A stretch of 64,000 nt of DNA from JALSRK01 sp964461995. GTDB lineage: Bacteria > Acidobacteriota > Terriglobia > Bryobacterales > Bryobacteraceae. The stretch is taken from contig CAYWXL010000021.1 of assembly GCA_964461995.1 (NCBI GenBank), positions 1-64,000 on the forward strand. The letters are read 5' to 3'. A program made the translations under genes and the position numbers. Of the stretch, positions 25,529 to 34,849 are shown in pieces (the stretch's first letter is position 1; every line of letters begins with the position of its first letter). The notes beneath the pieces are model-generated. The model saw only the letters and a list, made by a program, of their open reading frames with translations. It was not told the DNA's origin and did no database searches.

Positions 25529-26719
25529 ATGACTACCAAACAAGAGGAGACCATCTGGCGGGCGCTCGATTCTTTCGAGATCGAAATCCCCTCCTGGGGC
25601 TTCGCCCAAACGGGCACCCGTTTCGGCAAGTTCGTGCAACCGGGAGCCGCCGTCACTATCGAGCACAAGCTGTCCGACGCCGGTCAGGTGCACCGGTTCA
25701 CCGGCTGCTGTCCCGCCGTCGCCACCCACGTGCTCTGGGACTTTCCCAAGGGTCTCGAAAGCGCGCGGGAAGTCGCGTCGCTCGCTTCGAAGTACGGCGT
25801 CCGGCTGGGTTCTATCAACCCAAACGTCTTCGAGTCCCAATGTTACAAGCACGGTTCGCTGGGGAACCCGGATCCCGAGGTCCGGCGGTCCGCGCTACAG
25901 CACATCTTCGAATCGATCGACATCGCCACCGCCGTCGGCAGCCGCGACATCAGCCTGTGGTTCGGCGACGGCTCGAACTACCCGGGAACCGCGAACATCC
26001 GGCAGCGCCGCCTGTGGTTCGAGGAAGGCCTGCGCGCCGCCCACGAGCGCCTGGTCCAGGGCGAGCGCCTGCTGGTCGAATACAAGCCCTTCGAGCCCGC
26101 CTTCTACCACACCGATATCGCCGACTGGGGCATGGCTCTGCTGCTGGCCCGCGCCGCCGGCCCCCAAGCCAAGGTGCTGGTGGATACCGGCCACCACTAC
26201 CACGGCCAGAACATCGAGCAGATCGTCGCCTGGCTGCTCGAAGACGAGATGCTCGGCGGCTTCCATTTCAACGACCGCCACTACGCCGACGACGACCTCA
26301 CGATCGGCTGCGTCCACCCCTACCAGGTCTTCCGCATCTTCCACGAGATCCACTACTACCGCTGGGAAACGGGCGCCGCCCCGCAAATCGCTTACATGAT
26401 CGACCAGAGCCACAACCTCAAACCGAAGATCGAGGAGACCATCCAAACAGCGATGACAGCCCAAGAACTGTATGCCAAAGCGGCGATCGTAGACCACGCT
26501 GCTCTGGCCCGGCATCAGCAACGCTGCGAGCTGATCGACGCCGAGGAGTGTCTCAAGGCTGCCTTCGCCGAGGACGTCCGGCCGGTGATCGCCGCCTGGC
26601 GGCGCTCCAAGGGGCTGCCCGAGAACCCGCTCGCCGCCTACCGCGAGAGCGGCTACCAGGAAAAGATCGACAAGGAGCGCGCCGCAGCTAACCGCGGCAC
26701 GGTGTCGAGCTATGCCTGA
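25529..26719 (+). CDS. L-rhamnose isomerase (Pseudomonas/RhaI type) or related sugar isomerase
   Basis: 396 residues, xylose-isomerase-like TIM barrel. Metal and substrate motifs match the Pseudomonas-type L-rhamnose isomerase: LLVEYKPFEPAFYHTD, VLVDTGHHYHGQNIEQIVA, FHFNDRHYADDDLTIG and IDQSHNLKPKIEETIQT. The enzyme interconverts L-rhamnose and L-rhamnulose and accepts other aldoses. No rhamnulose kinase or aldolase is beside it, so another sugar is possible. Its stop overlaps the start of the cupin gene by 8 nt, showing a coupled pair. Confidence 0.85.
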   Translation: MTTKQEETIWRALDSFEIEIPSWGFAQTGTRFGKFVQPGAAVTIEHKLSDAGQVHRFTGCCPAVATHVLWDFPKGLESAREVASLASKYGVRLGSINPNVFESQCYKHGSLGNPDPEVRRSALQHIFESIDIATAVGSRDISLWFGDGSNYPGTANIRQRRLWFEEGLRAAHERLVQGERLLVEYKPFEPAFYHTDIADWGMALLLARAAGPQAKVLVDTGHHYHGQNIEQIVAWLLEDEMLGGFHFNDRHYADDDLTIGCVHPYQVFRIFHEIHYYRWETGAAPQIAYMIDQSHNLKPKIEETIQTAMTAQELYAKAAIVDHAALARHQQRCELIDAEECLKAAFAEDVRPVIAAWRRSKGLPENPLAAYRESGYQEKIDKERAAANRGTVSSYA

Positions 26720-27107
26720 ACGCGACGGCAATAAGCGCCCGCCCATCCTCGTCCGCCACGAGGAGACCGCTCCCAAAGAACGCAGCACGTGCGGCTGGCG
26801 CCACCGGCTGATCAGCCGTGAAGACGCCGGCACAGGCGTCGCGGCCTGGGCCCACGCCGTGGACATCGACGGGGCGCGGCCCCACTATCACAAGCGCGGC
26901 ACGGAACTCTACTACGTGCTCGAGGGCGAAGGCGTAGTGGTCCTCGACGGTGAGCGGTACCCAGTGAAGAAAGGCTCGCTCGTTCACATCCCGCCTGGCG
27001 TCGTCCATGCCGCCGAAGGGCGGATGCGGGTTCTCGTCGTCGGCATCCCGGACATCGGCGAGGACGACCTGTTCTTCCCCGGCGAAGACGAGTCCGGCCC
27101 GCCATGA
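26712..27107 (+). CDS. Small single-domain cupin
   Basis: 131 residues. The cupin motifs are complete: PHYHKRGTELYYVLEGEG (two His and Glu) and VHIPPGVVHAAEG (third His). Such proteins bind a metal and are often sugar isomerases, epimerases or dioxygenases. Overlap with the isomerase upstream and an ATGA overlap with the phosphodiesterase downstream place it firmly in one operon. A sugar-related role, perhaps anomer or epimer conversion, is inferred from its neighbours. Confidence 0.8.
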   Translation: MPERDGNKRPPILVRHEETAPKERSTCGWRHRLISREDAGTGVAAWAHAVDIDGARPHYHKRGTELYYVLEGEGVVVLDGERYPVKKGSLVHIPPGVVHAAEGRMRVLVVGIPDIGEDDLFFPGEDESGPP

Positions 27108-28909
27108 GATCGTTGCCGAAAACTTGGGCCGGGGCTTCGCTATTGCTGGCCGCGGCTCTTACCGTGCCGTTCGCCGCGGCCAACCACATCACTGCGGCCG
27201 CCGGCATCGCGGAACTCTACGCCGTCTTTCTCTGGATGGCGTTTTGGATCAACGGGGCGTGGGCCGTGATTCTCCTGCCCGCGTGGCCGTTGGCCCGCCG
27301 TCTCTTCGGTTTCTCGCGCGACGAGCGGGCTGGCTATTTTGCCGCCGGCTTCGCCGCGATGAACCTCGCCTGGGCGCTGTTCTGCTTCCTGACGCCGGCC
27401 CAATGGTGGTACCAAGCGGTTGGGGCGTTGACGGTCCCCGGACTTCTGGAAAGCGCCGCGATCGCGGCCGTAGCGGTCCTGTTCCTCGTCGGCGCGGTCC
27501 GTTTGCGCCGCCGCCCGAGGACGGGCGCCGTTCTGCTGGGCGCTTCCCTGCTCGTCGCCGCCACAACCTTGGTCTGGGACCTTCGTCTGATCACCAAGCG
27601 CCCGCGATACTCGCTGGAGGAAGTGCGCATCGCCGCGGAACGAGGCGCTCCCCCGACCTCGGTGGAGCCAGCTCCCGCCGAATCGGACGGCGCGCCCGTG
27701 CCGGTGTTTCTGCTTGGCTTCGACGGTTTGAGCTGGGACGTCATGAAGCCTCTGCTCGAAGCCGGCCGGCTCCCGAACTTCGCCCGTCTCATCCGCAGCG
27801 GCGCCATCGGCTATCTGGACAACGGCAGCCTCGCGTACTCGCCTCCGATCTGGACGACTATCTTCACCGGCCGCCGTCCGGCCAGCCATCAGCTCTGGCA
27901 TTTCCGCCGGCTCGTCCTGCCGCGCTCCGGCGTCGAAGTCCCCAATGTGCTGCTCACCTCGCCGACGGCGCATTCCTTTTTCGGATTCCGCTCGCTCATC
28001 GAGACGGCGCCCAACCCCGGTCTGTGGATCACGAAATCCAACGGGCCGCTGACGCTTCCGGTCAAGACGGTCTGGGACATAGCCTCCGAACACGGCCGCC
28101 GCGTCGCGGTGGTGAACCCGATGGCGTCGGTCCCGGTCCAGCCGGTCAACGGCCTGATGATGGTCCTCCGGGGCGAACCCGACCCCACTGCCGCCTGGCC
28201 GCCATCGCTCGCCGCCGAATGGGCCGAATACCGCCGCCGGCGTGGGATCAGCGCCATGCGCTGGCGGGAGGCTGTCGGCCGGCCCCTGAAGCTGGTTGAA
28301 GAATTCGCAAACGCCGAGGACTTCATCGTCAGCCTCTTCGATCGAGCCCCTTTCGATCTCGGCGTTTTCTACACCCACCTCGCCGACGGCGTCTCGCACG
28401 CCGGCTGGAACTTCTATGCACCCGGCAAGTGGTTCCTTCACCCCCTGCCGGACGACTTCGACAACTCGGCCTGGGAACACCTTGTCAAGGAACACCTCGA
28501 CGCTCCGGTCCTCGAGGCATATCGCGCGCTCGACAATCTCGTCGGCCGGCTCATGCAGCGGCGCCCCGGCAACTACATCATCGTCTCGGACCACGGCTGG
28601 AGCTATTCCGGCTGGGAGCACAGCGGCTCGCCCGACGGCATCCTCATCCTTTCCGGCCCGGCCTTCGAATCCGGAGCCGATCTCGAGGATGCCCGCATTA
28701 CGGACATCGCCCCCACCGTGCTCGCCCTGCTCGGCCTGCCCCTCTCCAAGCGGCTCCCCGGCGAGCCTCTCACGGGCGCACTTCGCTCCCCGCTCGAAAT
28801 CACCCACGTGGACGGCTACGGCTCGCCGCATCCTGTCCGGCGGGCCCTACCGGATAAACTCGACCGTGAGCAACTCGAACGCCTCAAGGCCCTCGGCTAC
28901 ATCCGCTGA
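27104..28909 (+). CDS. Membrane-anchored type I phosphodiesterase/nucleotide pyrophosphatase (alkaline phosphatase superfamily)
   Basis: 601 residues. About five membrane helices fill residues 1-165. The catalytic domain starts near residue 200 with PVFLLGFDGLSWDVMKPLL and has the nucleophile region SPPIWTTIFTGRRPASH (Thr), the metal site THLADGVSHAGW and IIVSDHGWS. It lacks features of sulfatases. Such proteins hydrolyse phosphodiesters or transfer phospho-groups in the periplasm. The start overlaps the cupin stop (ATGA). The C-terminal DREQLERLKALGYI is a common ending in acidobacterial members. Confidence 0.85.
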   Translation: MRSLPKTWAGASLLLAAALTVPFAAANHITAAAGIAELYAVFLWMAFWINGAWAVILLPAWPLARRLFGFSRDERAGYFAAGFAAMNLAWALFCFLTPAQWWYQAVGALTVPGLLESAAIAAVAVLFLVGAVRLRRRPRTGAVLLGASLLVAATTLVWDLRLITKRPRYSLEEVRIAAERGAPPTSVEPAPAESDGAPVPVFLLGFDGLSWDVMKPLLEAGRLPNFARLIRSGAIGYLDNGSLAYSPPIWTTIFTGRRPASHQLWHFRRLVLPRSGVEVPNVLLTSPTAHSFFGFRSLIETAPNPGLWITKSNGPLTLPVKTVWDIASEHGRRVAVVNPMASVPVQPVNGLMMVLRGEPDPTAAWPPSLAAEWAEYRRRRGISAMRWREAVGRPLKLVEEFANAEDFIVSLFDRAPFDLGVFYTHLADGVSHAGWNFYAPGKWFLHPLPDDFDNSAWEHLVKEHLDAPVLEAYRALDNLVGRLMQRRPGNYIIVSDHGWSYSGWEHSGSPDGILILSGPAFESGADLEDARITDIAPTVLALLGLPLSKRLPGEPLTGALRSPLEITHVDGYGSPHPVRRALPDKLDREQLERLKALGYIR

Positions 28910-28915
28910 CCGGCG

Positions 28916-29773
28916 CTAGCCCTGCCCGCCGATCTGCTGCCGCACCCAGGCCAGGCTCCGCTCGATCATCGGCCCGCCCTGGCCCTCGCACTCGAGCGAC
29001 AAGACGCCGTCGTAGCCGCGCCGCCGGAGGATCTCCAGACACCGCCGGATGTTCTCCGCGTTGACGCCCTCGCCGATCGCGCAGTGCGATACCGCGATGC
29101 CCGTCAGATCGCCCCGCGCCGCCGCGGCCAGCGACTCGCTCACGTCCTTGATGTGCACGTGGCTGACCCGGTCCTGGAAGCGCTCGAGGAACGCCACCGG
29201 ATCCTGCCCGGCGATGAAGGTGTTGCCCGTATCCATGTTCATCCGCAGGCAGGGCGAATCCACGAACTCAAGCATCTCGGCCATGAACTCGGGTTTGGTC
29301 GTGTAATAGCCGTGGGGCTCGATGTTGATCACGATCCCGTAGGCTTCCGCCACCCGCACGATCTGCCGGTAGATCCGCCGCATGTGCTCCATCACCTCGC
29401 GGTCGGTGGCGCCCTTGGGCTTGTGGCGGTCGTCGGTGGTGTCCACGCACGGGCAGCCGATGAGCTTCGCCCACCGGATCGTGTGCAGCACGTACTCGAC
29501 CCCCAGGGTCGCTCCTTCGGGCAGCGACAGCGGAAAGGCGGCGTCGAGTTGGGAGAAGCGCACGCCGTAGCCCTCCATCTTTTTGCGCAACAGCACCGGA
29601 TCTTCCCACAGCGCCACGTGGGGCTGGTAGCCGAGCCCGTGGATCCAGCTCACGCCGTCGATCGTGCCGCACTCGATCCAGCGCACCCCGTTCTTATGCG
29701 CCCACTGTAAGCACTGCTCGAAGCTCCAGTAGCTCGAATTGAAAGCGTCCGTGTGAAAACCGATCGAGAACAT
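28916..29773 (-). CDS. Sugar phosphate isomerase/epimerase family protein (AP endonuclease 2-like TIM barrel)
   Basis: 285 residues. The ATG at 29773 begins FSIGFHTDAFNS. Barrel signatures: INIEPHGYYTTKPEFMAEML, CLRMNMDTGNTFIAGQDP, HVHIKDVSE and GVLSLECEGQGG supply the Glu, Asp, His and Glu metal ligands of the xylose-isomerase-like superfamily. The enzyme probably isomerises or epimerises a ketose or inosose; the substrate is unknown. It stands alone on the minus strand between two plus-strand phosphoesterase genes, and its stop is 6 nt from that of the phosphodiesterase. Confidence 0.82.
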   Translation of the reverse strand: MFSIGFHTDAFNSSYWSFEQCLQWAHKNGVRWIECGTIDGVSWIHGLGYQPHVALWEDPVLLRKKMEGYGVRFSQLDAAFPLSLPEGATLGVEYVLHTIRWAKLIGCPCVDTTDDRHKPKGATDREVMEHMRRIYRQIVRVAEAYGIVINIEPHGYYTTKPEFMAEMLEFVDSPCLRMNMDTGNTFIAGQDPVAFLERFQDRVSHVHIKDVSESLAAAARGDLTGIAVSHCAIGEGVNAENIRRCLEILRRRGYDGVLSLECEGQGGPMIERSLAWVRQQIGGQG

Positions 29774-29924
29774 CGCCAACCCTCGCGACTGCATTGTACC
29801 CGCCCGGCGGCCCCGCGCACCGGAAGCCGGCCGCCTCTGGCCCCGCCAACGTCCCAGCGTGCCTGCCCAACAGGCCGCTGGGGAATCGCAGCGGGCGGTT
29901 ATGCCAAGCTAATGGGGAGCGGCC

Positions 29925-32543
29925 ATGCGCAAGTGGATTGTTCTCACCATTTTGATCTGTACGCTCGAAGCGGCCGAATACCGCGCCCCGGCCGGCAACC
30001 AGCCGCCGATCCCTCGCGTCGGAGCCGAATCCGTGCTGCCCGGCGGGCGGATGATCGCTCCGGTGGGCAGACAGTTTTCCACCGGGCCCGGCCCGTTCGG
30101 CGTGGCGGTGAGTCCCAAGGGCCGTTTCGTGGTCACCGCCGACACCGGCCCCCAATGGGTTTCGGTCACGGTGATCGAGCACGACGAGCGCGGCCGCTAC
30201 CGTAAACATCTCCTCCGCGCCCCCCGTGAAGGCACCGAAGAAGCCAAACGGGACACCTGGCGGGGAGTCCAGATGGGGATCGCTTTCCGCAACGAGAACG
30301 AAGTTTTCGTGAGCGAGGGGGAATACGGTCTGGTGCGCTTGTTGAGTGTGAGAAAAGGCGAAACCGAGCAGCTTTTTGAGTTGAACCGGCACGGCGCCGC
30401 CGATAGCTTTGCCGGCGACCTCGCCTACGACCGCCGGCGGAGGCTCATCTATGTGGCCGACCAGGCCAACTTCCGGGTGGTGATCTTCGACGAGCGCAAG
30501 AAACGCGAGGTCGCCTCGGTATCTGTCGGACGCTTCCCCTTTATGCTGGCCCTCTCCGCTGACGGCCGCCGCGTCTACGTTACCCACGCTGGCCTTTTCG
30601 AATACCAGCCGTTGCCTGGCGCCGACCCCGCCGACGCCCGCCGCACGGGCCTGCCGTTCCCCGCCTTCGGCTGGCCTTCCGAGGAAGCCCGCCTCGGCAT
30701 CCGCCGCCGCACGGAGCGGGGCGAGGTCGCCGTTCCCGGCCTCGGCCCGGCCGACGTCCCCGAAGCCTGTTCCCTCGCCGTCATCGACACCTCCGACCCG
30801 GCCGAACCCCGCCTGCTCCGGTACGTCCGCACCGGAAAGCCCCCTCGCGGACGCCCAGCCGAATGTCCTGGCCCGGTAGGCGTTATCGAGGCCGATGGCC
30901 GCGTCTATGTCTCCAACGCCAACCTCGACTCCATTACCGTCCTCGACGCCGAAACGCTCCGCGTTACAGGCGAAATCGAGCTCCGCATCCAGGGGCTCAA
31001 GCACCTCCGCGGCATTATGCCCGCGGGCCTCGCCTACCACGCCGGCTCGGGGTGGCTCTTCGTAGCCGAGGCCGGCATCAATGCCGTCGGCGTTGTGGAT
31101 ACGCGCACCGGTAAGGTCCTCGGGCACATTCCCACGGCCTGGTACCCGGTACGCGTAGCGGTTCACGAGGATGACGTCTACGCCGTCTGCGCCATCGGCT
31201 ACGGCGCCGGAGCCAACGCCAACAAGCTGATCGCCCTCAAGGAAGCCTGGCCCCGGATCGGCGGCGGCCTGACGGTCTTCCCGGTCCCGGCGCCCCACGA
31301 GCTGGGCCGCCTGACCCGGCGCACCATGGAGCTGAACGGCTTCCGGCCGCTGCGCCGCGCCCGCCCGCCGGCCTACCCGAAACAGGTGCGCCACGTCGTG
31401 CTCATCCTCAAGGAAGGCCGCTCCTACGACGAGATCCTCGGCGATATCGGCAAGGTCGGCCTATACGAAGCCGAGGGCGCCCCTCTGCTGGCCCGCTACG
31501 GACGCTTTGGGAGCGCCAAGGGCATCGGCGGCGGCTTCGCCTCGCGCTTCAGCCTGCGCAACGTGAACGTCACGCCGAACCACCACGCCATGGCCGTACG
31601 CTGGGCGTTCAGCGACAACTTCTACTCGGACGCTTCCACCGGCACTGGAGGCCACCACTGGGTCGCTGGAACCCCGCCCAACCCCTGGGTGATGAGTTCT
31701 CTGCTCGCCGCTTATGGCGGCATGAAATCGTTCGTCTTCGGCAGCCCCGCCCCGGGACGCCGCGGTTTCCCGGATACACGCACTTCGGTGCATCCCGAGG
31801 CTGTGCTCGAAACCGGCACCCTTTGGCACCACCTCGCACGCCACGGGGTTTCCTTCTTCAACTTCGGCGAAGGCTTCGAGCTCGCCGGCGCCGAAATCGG
31901 CGAAGGCATGGAACCGACCGGCGTACGCTTCCTCACCAACGTGCCGATGCTCGAGCCGCTCTATGGCCGCACCTCCCGCAACTATCCCGGCTACAACACC
32001 GATATCCCGGACCAGTACCGCGCCACCCAGTTCATCAGCGAAATCCGCAACCGCTTCCTGGCCGGTGACGAAGAGTTCCCCCGGTTCCTCTTCATCTATC
32101 TGCCGAACGATGACACGGCCATGGCCCGGCCGCGCGACGGCTATCCTTTCCCTGCATCTTTCATCGCCGACAACGACTACGCCCTCGGGCGCATTGTGGA
32201 GTTCCTGAGCCAGATCCCTCAATGGAAGAACATGGTGATCTTCATCACCGAGGACGACGCCACCGGCGGTGTCGATCACGTCAACGCCAACCGCGTCCCC
32301 TTCATCGCCGTAGGCCCGTGGATCCGCCGTGGCTATGTTTCCCACCGGAACGTCAGCTTCCCCGGCCTGCACAAGACGATCTTCCGGCTGCTCGGCATCC
32401 CGCCGCTGCATCTGTTCGACGCCGCCGCCACCGACCTGAGCGACATGTTCACCAGCGACCCGGATTTCACGCCTTACGTGGCCCAGGAGGTGGCGCCGGA
32501 GCTTTTCCAGCCGGCCAAGGCGCGTCCGGCCGCTCCCAGGTGA
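29925..32543 (+). CDS. Secreted beta-propeller plus phosphoesterase protein
   Basis: 872 residues with a short signal peptide (WIVLTILICTLEA). Residues about 50-460 form a YncE-like beta-propeller (GVAVSPKGRFVVTADTG, LAYDRRRRLIYVADQ, RVYVSNANLDSITVLD). From about 485 the acid-phosphatase/phospholipase C-like phosphoesterase domain follows: HVVLILKEGRSYDEILGDI, DASTGTGGHHWVAGTPPNP, FIYLPNDDTA, and IFITEDDATGGVDHV. KEGRSYD replaces the usual KENRTYD, so one active-site residue may differ. Such fusions are frequent in Solibacter-type genomes; their substrates are unknown. Confidence 0.82.
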   Translation: MRKWIVLTILICTLEAAEYRAPAGNQPPIPRVGAESVLPGGRMIAPVGRQFSTGPGPFGVAVSPKGRFVVTADTGPQWVSVTVIEHDERGRYRKHLLRAPREGTEEAKRDTWRGVQMGIAFRNENEVFVSEGEYGLVRLLSVRKGETEQLFELNRHGAADSFAGDLAYDRRRRLIYVADQANFRVVIFDERKKREVASVSVGRFPFMLALSADGRRVYVTHAGLFEYQPLPGADPADARRTGLPFPAFGWPSEEARLGIRRRTERGEVAVPGLGPADVPEACSLAVIDTSDPAEPRLLRYVRTGKPPRGRPAECPGPVGVIEADGRVYVSNANLDSITVLDAETLRVTGEIELRIQGLKHLRGIMPAGLAYHAGSGWLFVAEAGINAVGVVDTRTGKVLGHIPTAWYPVRVAVHEDDVYAVCAIGYGAGANANKLIALKEAWPRIGGGLTVFPVPAPHELGRLTRRTMELNGFRPLRRARPPAYPKQVRHVVLILKEGRSYDEILGDIGKVGLYEAEGAPLLARYGRFGSAKGIGGGFASRFSLRNVNVTPNHHAMAVRWAFSDNFYSDASTGTGGHHWVAGTPPNPWVMSSLLAAYGGMKSFVFGSPAPGRRGFPDTRTSVHPEAVLETGTLWHHLARHGVSFFNFGEGFELAGAEIGEGMEPTGVRFLTNVPMLEPLYGRTSRNYPGYNTDIPDQYRATQFISEIRNRFLAGDEEFPRFLFIYLPNDDTAMARPRDGYPFPASFIADNDYALGRIVEFLSQIPQWKNMVIFITEDDATGGVDHVNANRVPFIAVGPWIRRGYVSHRNVSFPGLHKTIFRLLGIPPLHLFDAAATDLSDMFTSDPDFTPYVAQEVAPELFQPAKARPAAPR

Positions 32544-32620
32544 GACGTCTTCGGGACACTCGCCCCCGGTTTAGCCGCTTGGAGAGAATTCCGATAGGTT
32601 AGATACTTGGGCGGCGAGTC

Positions 32621-33451
32621 ATGAAACGACGCAAGAAGTGGCAACCGGTGGGCGTATTGTCGAAAACGTTTCGGCTGCTTGAGATCATCAAAGATTCCCG
32701 CCTTCCACCAAACCTTACCGAACTCAGCCGCCGCGCTGGCCTGAACAAGAGCACCGCCCTGCGCTTCCTGGCTCACCTCGAGGCCGAAGGCTATTTGCGG
32801 CGGGACGAGCGCAGCCGCTACCACCTGGGACCGCGCCTGCTCGAGCTAGGCCAGGCCGCCGCCAGCTCCCAGGCCCACCTCCGCGAGGTGGCCCGCCCGC
32901 TGCTTTGGGAGTTGTGGCGGGAGACGCAGGAAACGGTCAACCTTGGCATCCTCGAAGGCTTCGAAGTCGCCTACGTCGATTGCCTGGAAAGCCCGCACGA
33001 TCTGCGCTTGGTGACCAACGTCAGTATGCGGGCCGTCTACTACCGCACTGCCCTGGGCAAGGCCATCGCTGCGTTCTTGCCGGAGCCGCAACTGCGTTCG
33101 TTGCTCGAGTCAGTCGAGTTCCAGGCCTTCACGCCGAATACCCTCGCCTCGCCCGAACTTCTCCTCCCGGAACTCGAGCGCATCCGGCGCACCGGATACG
33201 CCGTGGACAACGAGGAGAGCGTTCCCGGCATCCGGTGCGTCGCGGCGCCGGTCCTCAACGCCGAAGGACTCCCCGCCGCCGCCGTCAGCGTCTCCGGCCC
33301 CACGGTGCGCATCACCCCCGACTCGGTCCCGGAACTCGCCGCCGCCGTCATCCGCACCGCCCAGCGCATCTCCAAACAGCTTCCCGTGGGACGCGCCGTC
33401 AACCAAATCTTCCCCCAGGGGTCGGGCTCGCGCGGCGCGGCCGCCCTTTAG
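32621..33451 (+). CDS. IclR family transcriptional regulator
   Basis: 276 residues. The N-terminal winged helix is at residues about 10-70 (VLSKTFRLLEIIKDSR, NLTELSRRAGLNKSTALRFLAHLEAEG would exceed 20 in one run, so only its ends are cited: NLTELSRRAGLN, ALRFLAHLE). The effector domain has YRTALGKAIAAFLPE and SVPGIRCVAAPVLN, typical of IclR. It converges on the large dehydrogenase operon (38 nt between stops), making it a candidate local regulator of that operon. An inverted repeat resembling IclR-family operators lies upstream of the operon at 42.6 kb. Confidence 0.88.
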   Translation: MKRRKKWQPVGVLSKTFRLLEIIKDSRLPPNLTELSRRAGLNKSTALRFLAHLEAEGYLRRDERSRYHLGPRLLELGQAAASSQAHLREVARPLLWELWRETQETVNLGILEGFEVAYVDCLESPHDLRLVTNVSMRAVYYRTALGKAIAAFLPEPQLRSLLESVEFQAFTPNTLASPELLLPELERIRRTGYAVDNEESVPGIRCVAAPVLNAEGLPAAAVSVSGPTVRITPDSVPELAAAVIRTAQRISKQLPVGRAVNQIFPQGSGSRGAAAL

Positions 33452-33489
33452 CCGAGGGCAACGCCACACCCTCCGGCGCCGGCTGGGCG

Positions 33490-34803
33490 TCACACCTCTT
33501 CCGGCACTACGTACGGCGGCCGGTAGTTGCGCGTCAGCAGGGCGTTGGCCTCGTCGTCGTCCACGAAGCGGCCTGTGGAGCGCGCCACCCTGAGCGTCCG
33601 CTTCACCCGGTAAGCGATGTTAGCAAGATGCGCGAAGGCCGCCGCCCGCACCCCGACGGCCACGTCGGCGGTGAGCAGCTTCGGATCCCGGGCGCGCACC
33701 GCCTCGAAAAAGTTGCGCATGTGCTCCGTCGGCGCCCAGATGTCGCCCTCGGCCTTCCGCTCCTTCACCACCTTCGGCGGGTCGCCCTTGTAGACGCGGT
33801 AGCCGGACCAGTCGCTGACAAGGTGGCCCTCCGTGCCCAGGAAGATGTTGCCGATGTAGTTGCGGCCCTGGACAGGGATCTCCGGCGCGGGGCAGGTGGG
33901 CAGGTTGCGCACGTCGAAGGTGATCTGCGCCTTGCCGAAGTCGTAGACGGCCTGCTGGGTGTTCGGTGTCTCCTGGTCGTCCTGCCAGATGAACTTGCCG
34001 CCGGTCGCCACCACACGCTCCGGCCAGCCGCCGCGCCCCAGGCCCCACAGGCACACATCGATCTCGTGCACGCCCTGGTTGCCGATATCGCCGTTGCCCG
34101 TATCCCAAAACCAGTGCCAGTTGTAAGCGAATTTGTTCTTGCTGTACGGCTTCCACTGCGCCGGGCCGAGAAACAGGTCCCAGTCCAGCCCGGGCGGCGC
34201 CGGCTCGTCGGGCGTGTGCCCGATCGACTTCCGCAGCTTGAAGCAGAAGCCCCGGGCCATATAGATGGGGCCGATCTCGCCCTGCCGCAGCAGCTCCATG
34301 GCCTCCTGCCGGTGCTCCATGCTGCGGCACTGCGAGCCCACCTGCACGATGCGCTGGTACTCGCGGGCGGCCTTCACCATTTGCCGGCCTTCCCAGATGT
34401 TGTGGCACGCCGGCTTCTCGACATAGACGTCCTTGCCCGCCTGGCAGGCCCAAATGGTCGCCAGCGCGTGCCAGTGGTTGGGCGTGGCGATGAAGACGGC
34501 GTCCACGTCGGTCCCGTCGAACATCTCCCGCATGTCGCGGAACTCTTTCGGACGCCGGCCAGTCAGCTTTTCCACCTGGGCTACCGCCCGCTCGCGGGCC
34601 GCCTGGTTGACATCGCAAATAGCCCGGATCGTGCACTGGTCCTTGAGTTCGGAAAGATACTTCACGTGAGCGCGGCCGCGCCCGCCCATGCCGACGATGC
34701 CGGCGCGGACGCGGTCGTTGGCTCCGAGAATCGGCAGCCGCGCGGTCGCCACTGCGGCCGCCGCGCTTTTCAGAAACGTGCGCCTGTCATGGTTCGTGCT
34801 CAT
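33490..34803 (-). CDS. TAT-exported Gfo/Idh/MocA oxidoreductase
   Basis: 437 residues. The leader is twin-arginine type (DRRTFLKSAAAAVATARLP). NAD(P) motif AGIVGMGGRGRAH and the EKP motif VYVEKPACHNIWEG are present, with QGVHEIDVCLWGLG in the C-terminal domain. It is the last gene of the minus-strand operon, 46 nt after the preceding oxidoreductase. Unlike the other two Gfo/Idh proteins of this operon it has an export leader, so the operon spans two compartments or this gene is only co-located. Substrate unknown. Confidence 0.85.
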   Translation of the reverse strand: MSTNHDRRTFLKSAAAAVATARLPILGANDRVRAGIVGMGGRGRAHVKYLSELKDQCTIRAICDVNQAARERAVAQVEKLTGRRPKEFRDMREMFDGTDVDAVFIATPNHWHALATIWACQAGKDVYVEKPACHNIWEGRQMVKAAREYQRIVQVGSQCRSMEHRQEAMELLRQGEIGPIYMARGFCFKLRKSIGHTPDEPAPPGLDWDLFLGPAQWKPYSKNKFAYNWHWFWDTGNGDIGNQGVHEIDVCLWGLGRGGWPERVVATGGKFIWQDDQETPNTQQAVYDFGKAQITFDVRNLPTCPAPEIPVQGRNYIGNIFLGTEGHLVSDWSGYRVYKGDPPKVVKERKAEGDIWAPTEHMRNFFEAVRARDPKLLTADVAVGVRAAAFAHLANIAYRVKRTLRVARSTGRFVDDDEANALLTRNYRPPYVVPEEV

Positions 34804-34849
34804 CTCGGAATCGCTCCTTTCGCCAACCGCGCTCCGGTGCGGGCCTCCC

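Noticed and set aside
29694..31394. 566-codon minus-strand open frame opposite the beta-propeller gene
   Set aside because: No ribosome site or motif; the plus-strand protein has strong family signatures.
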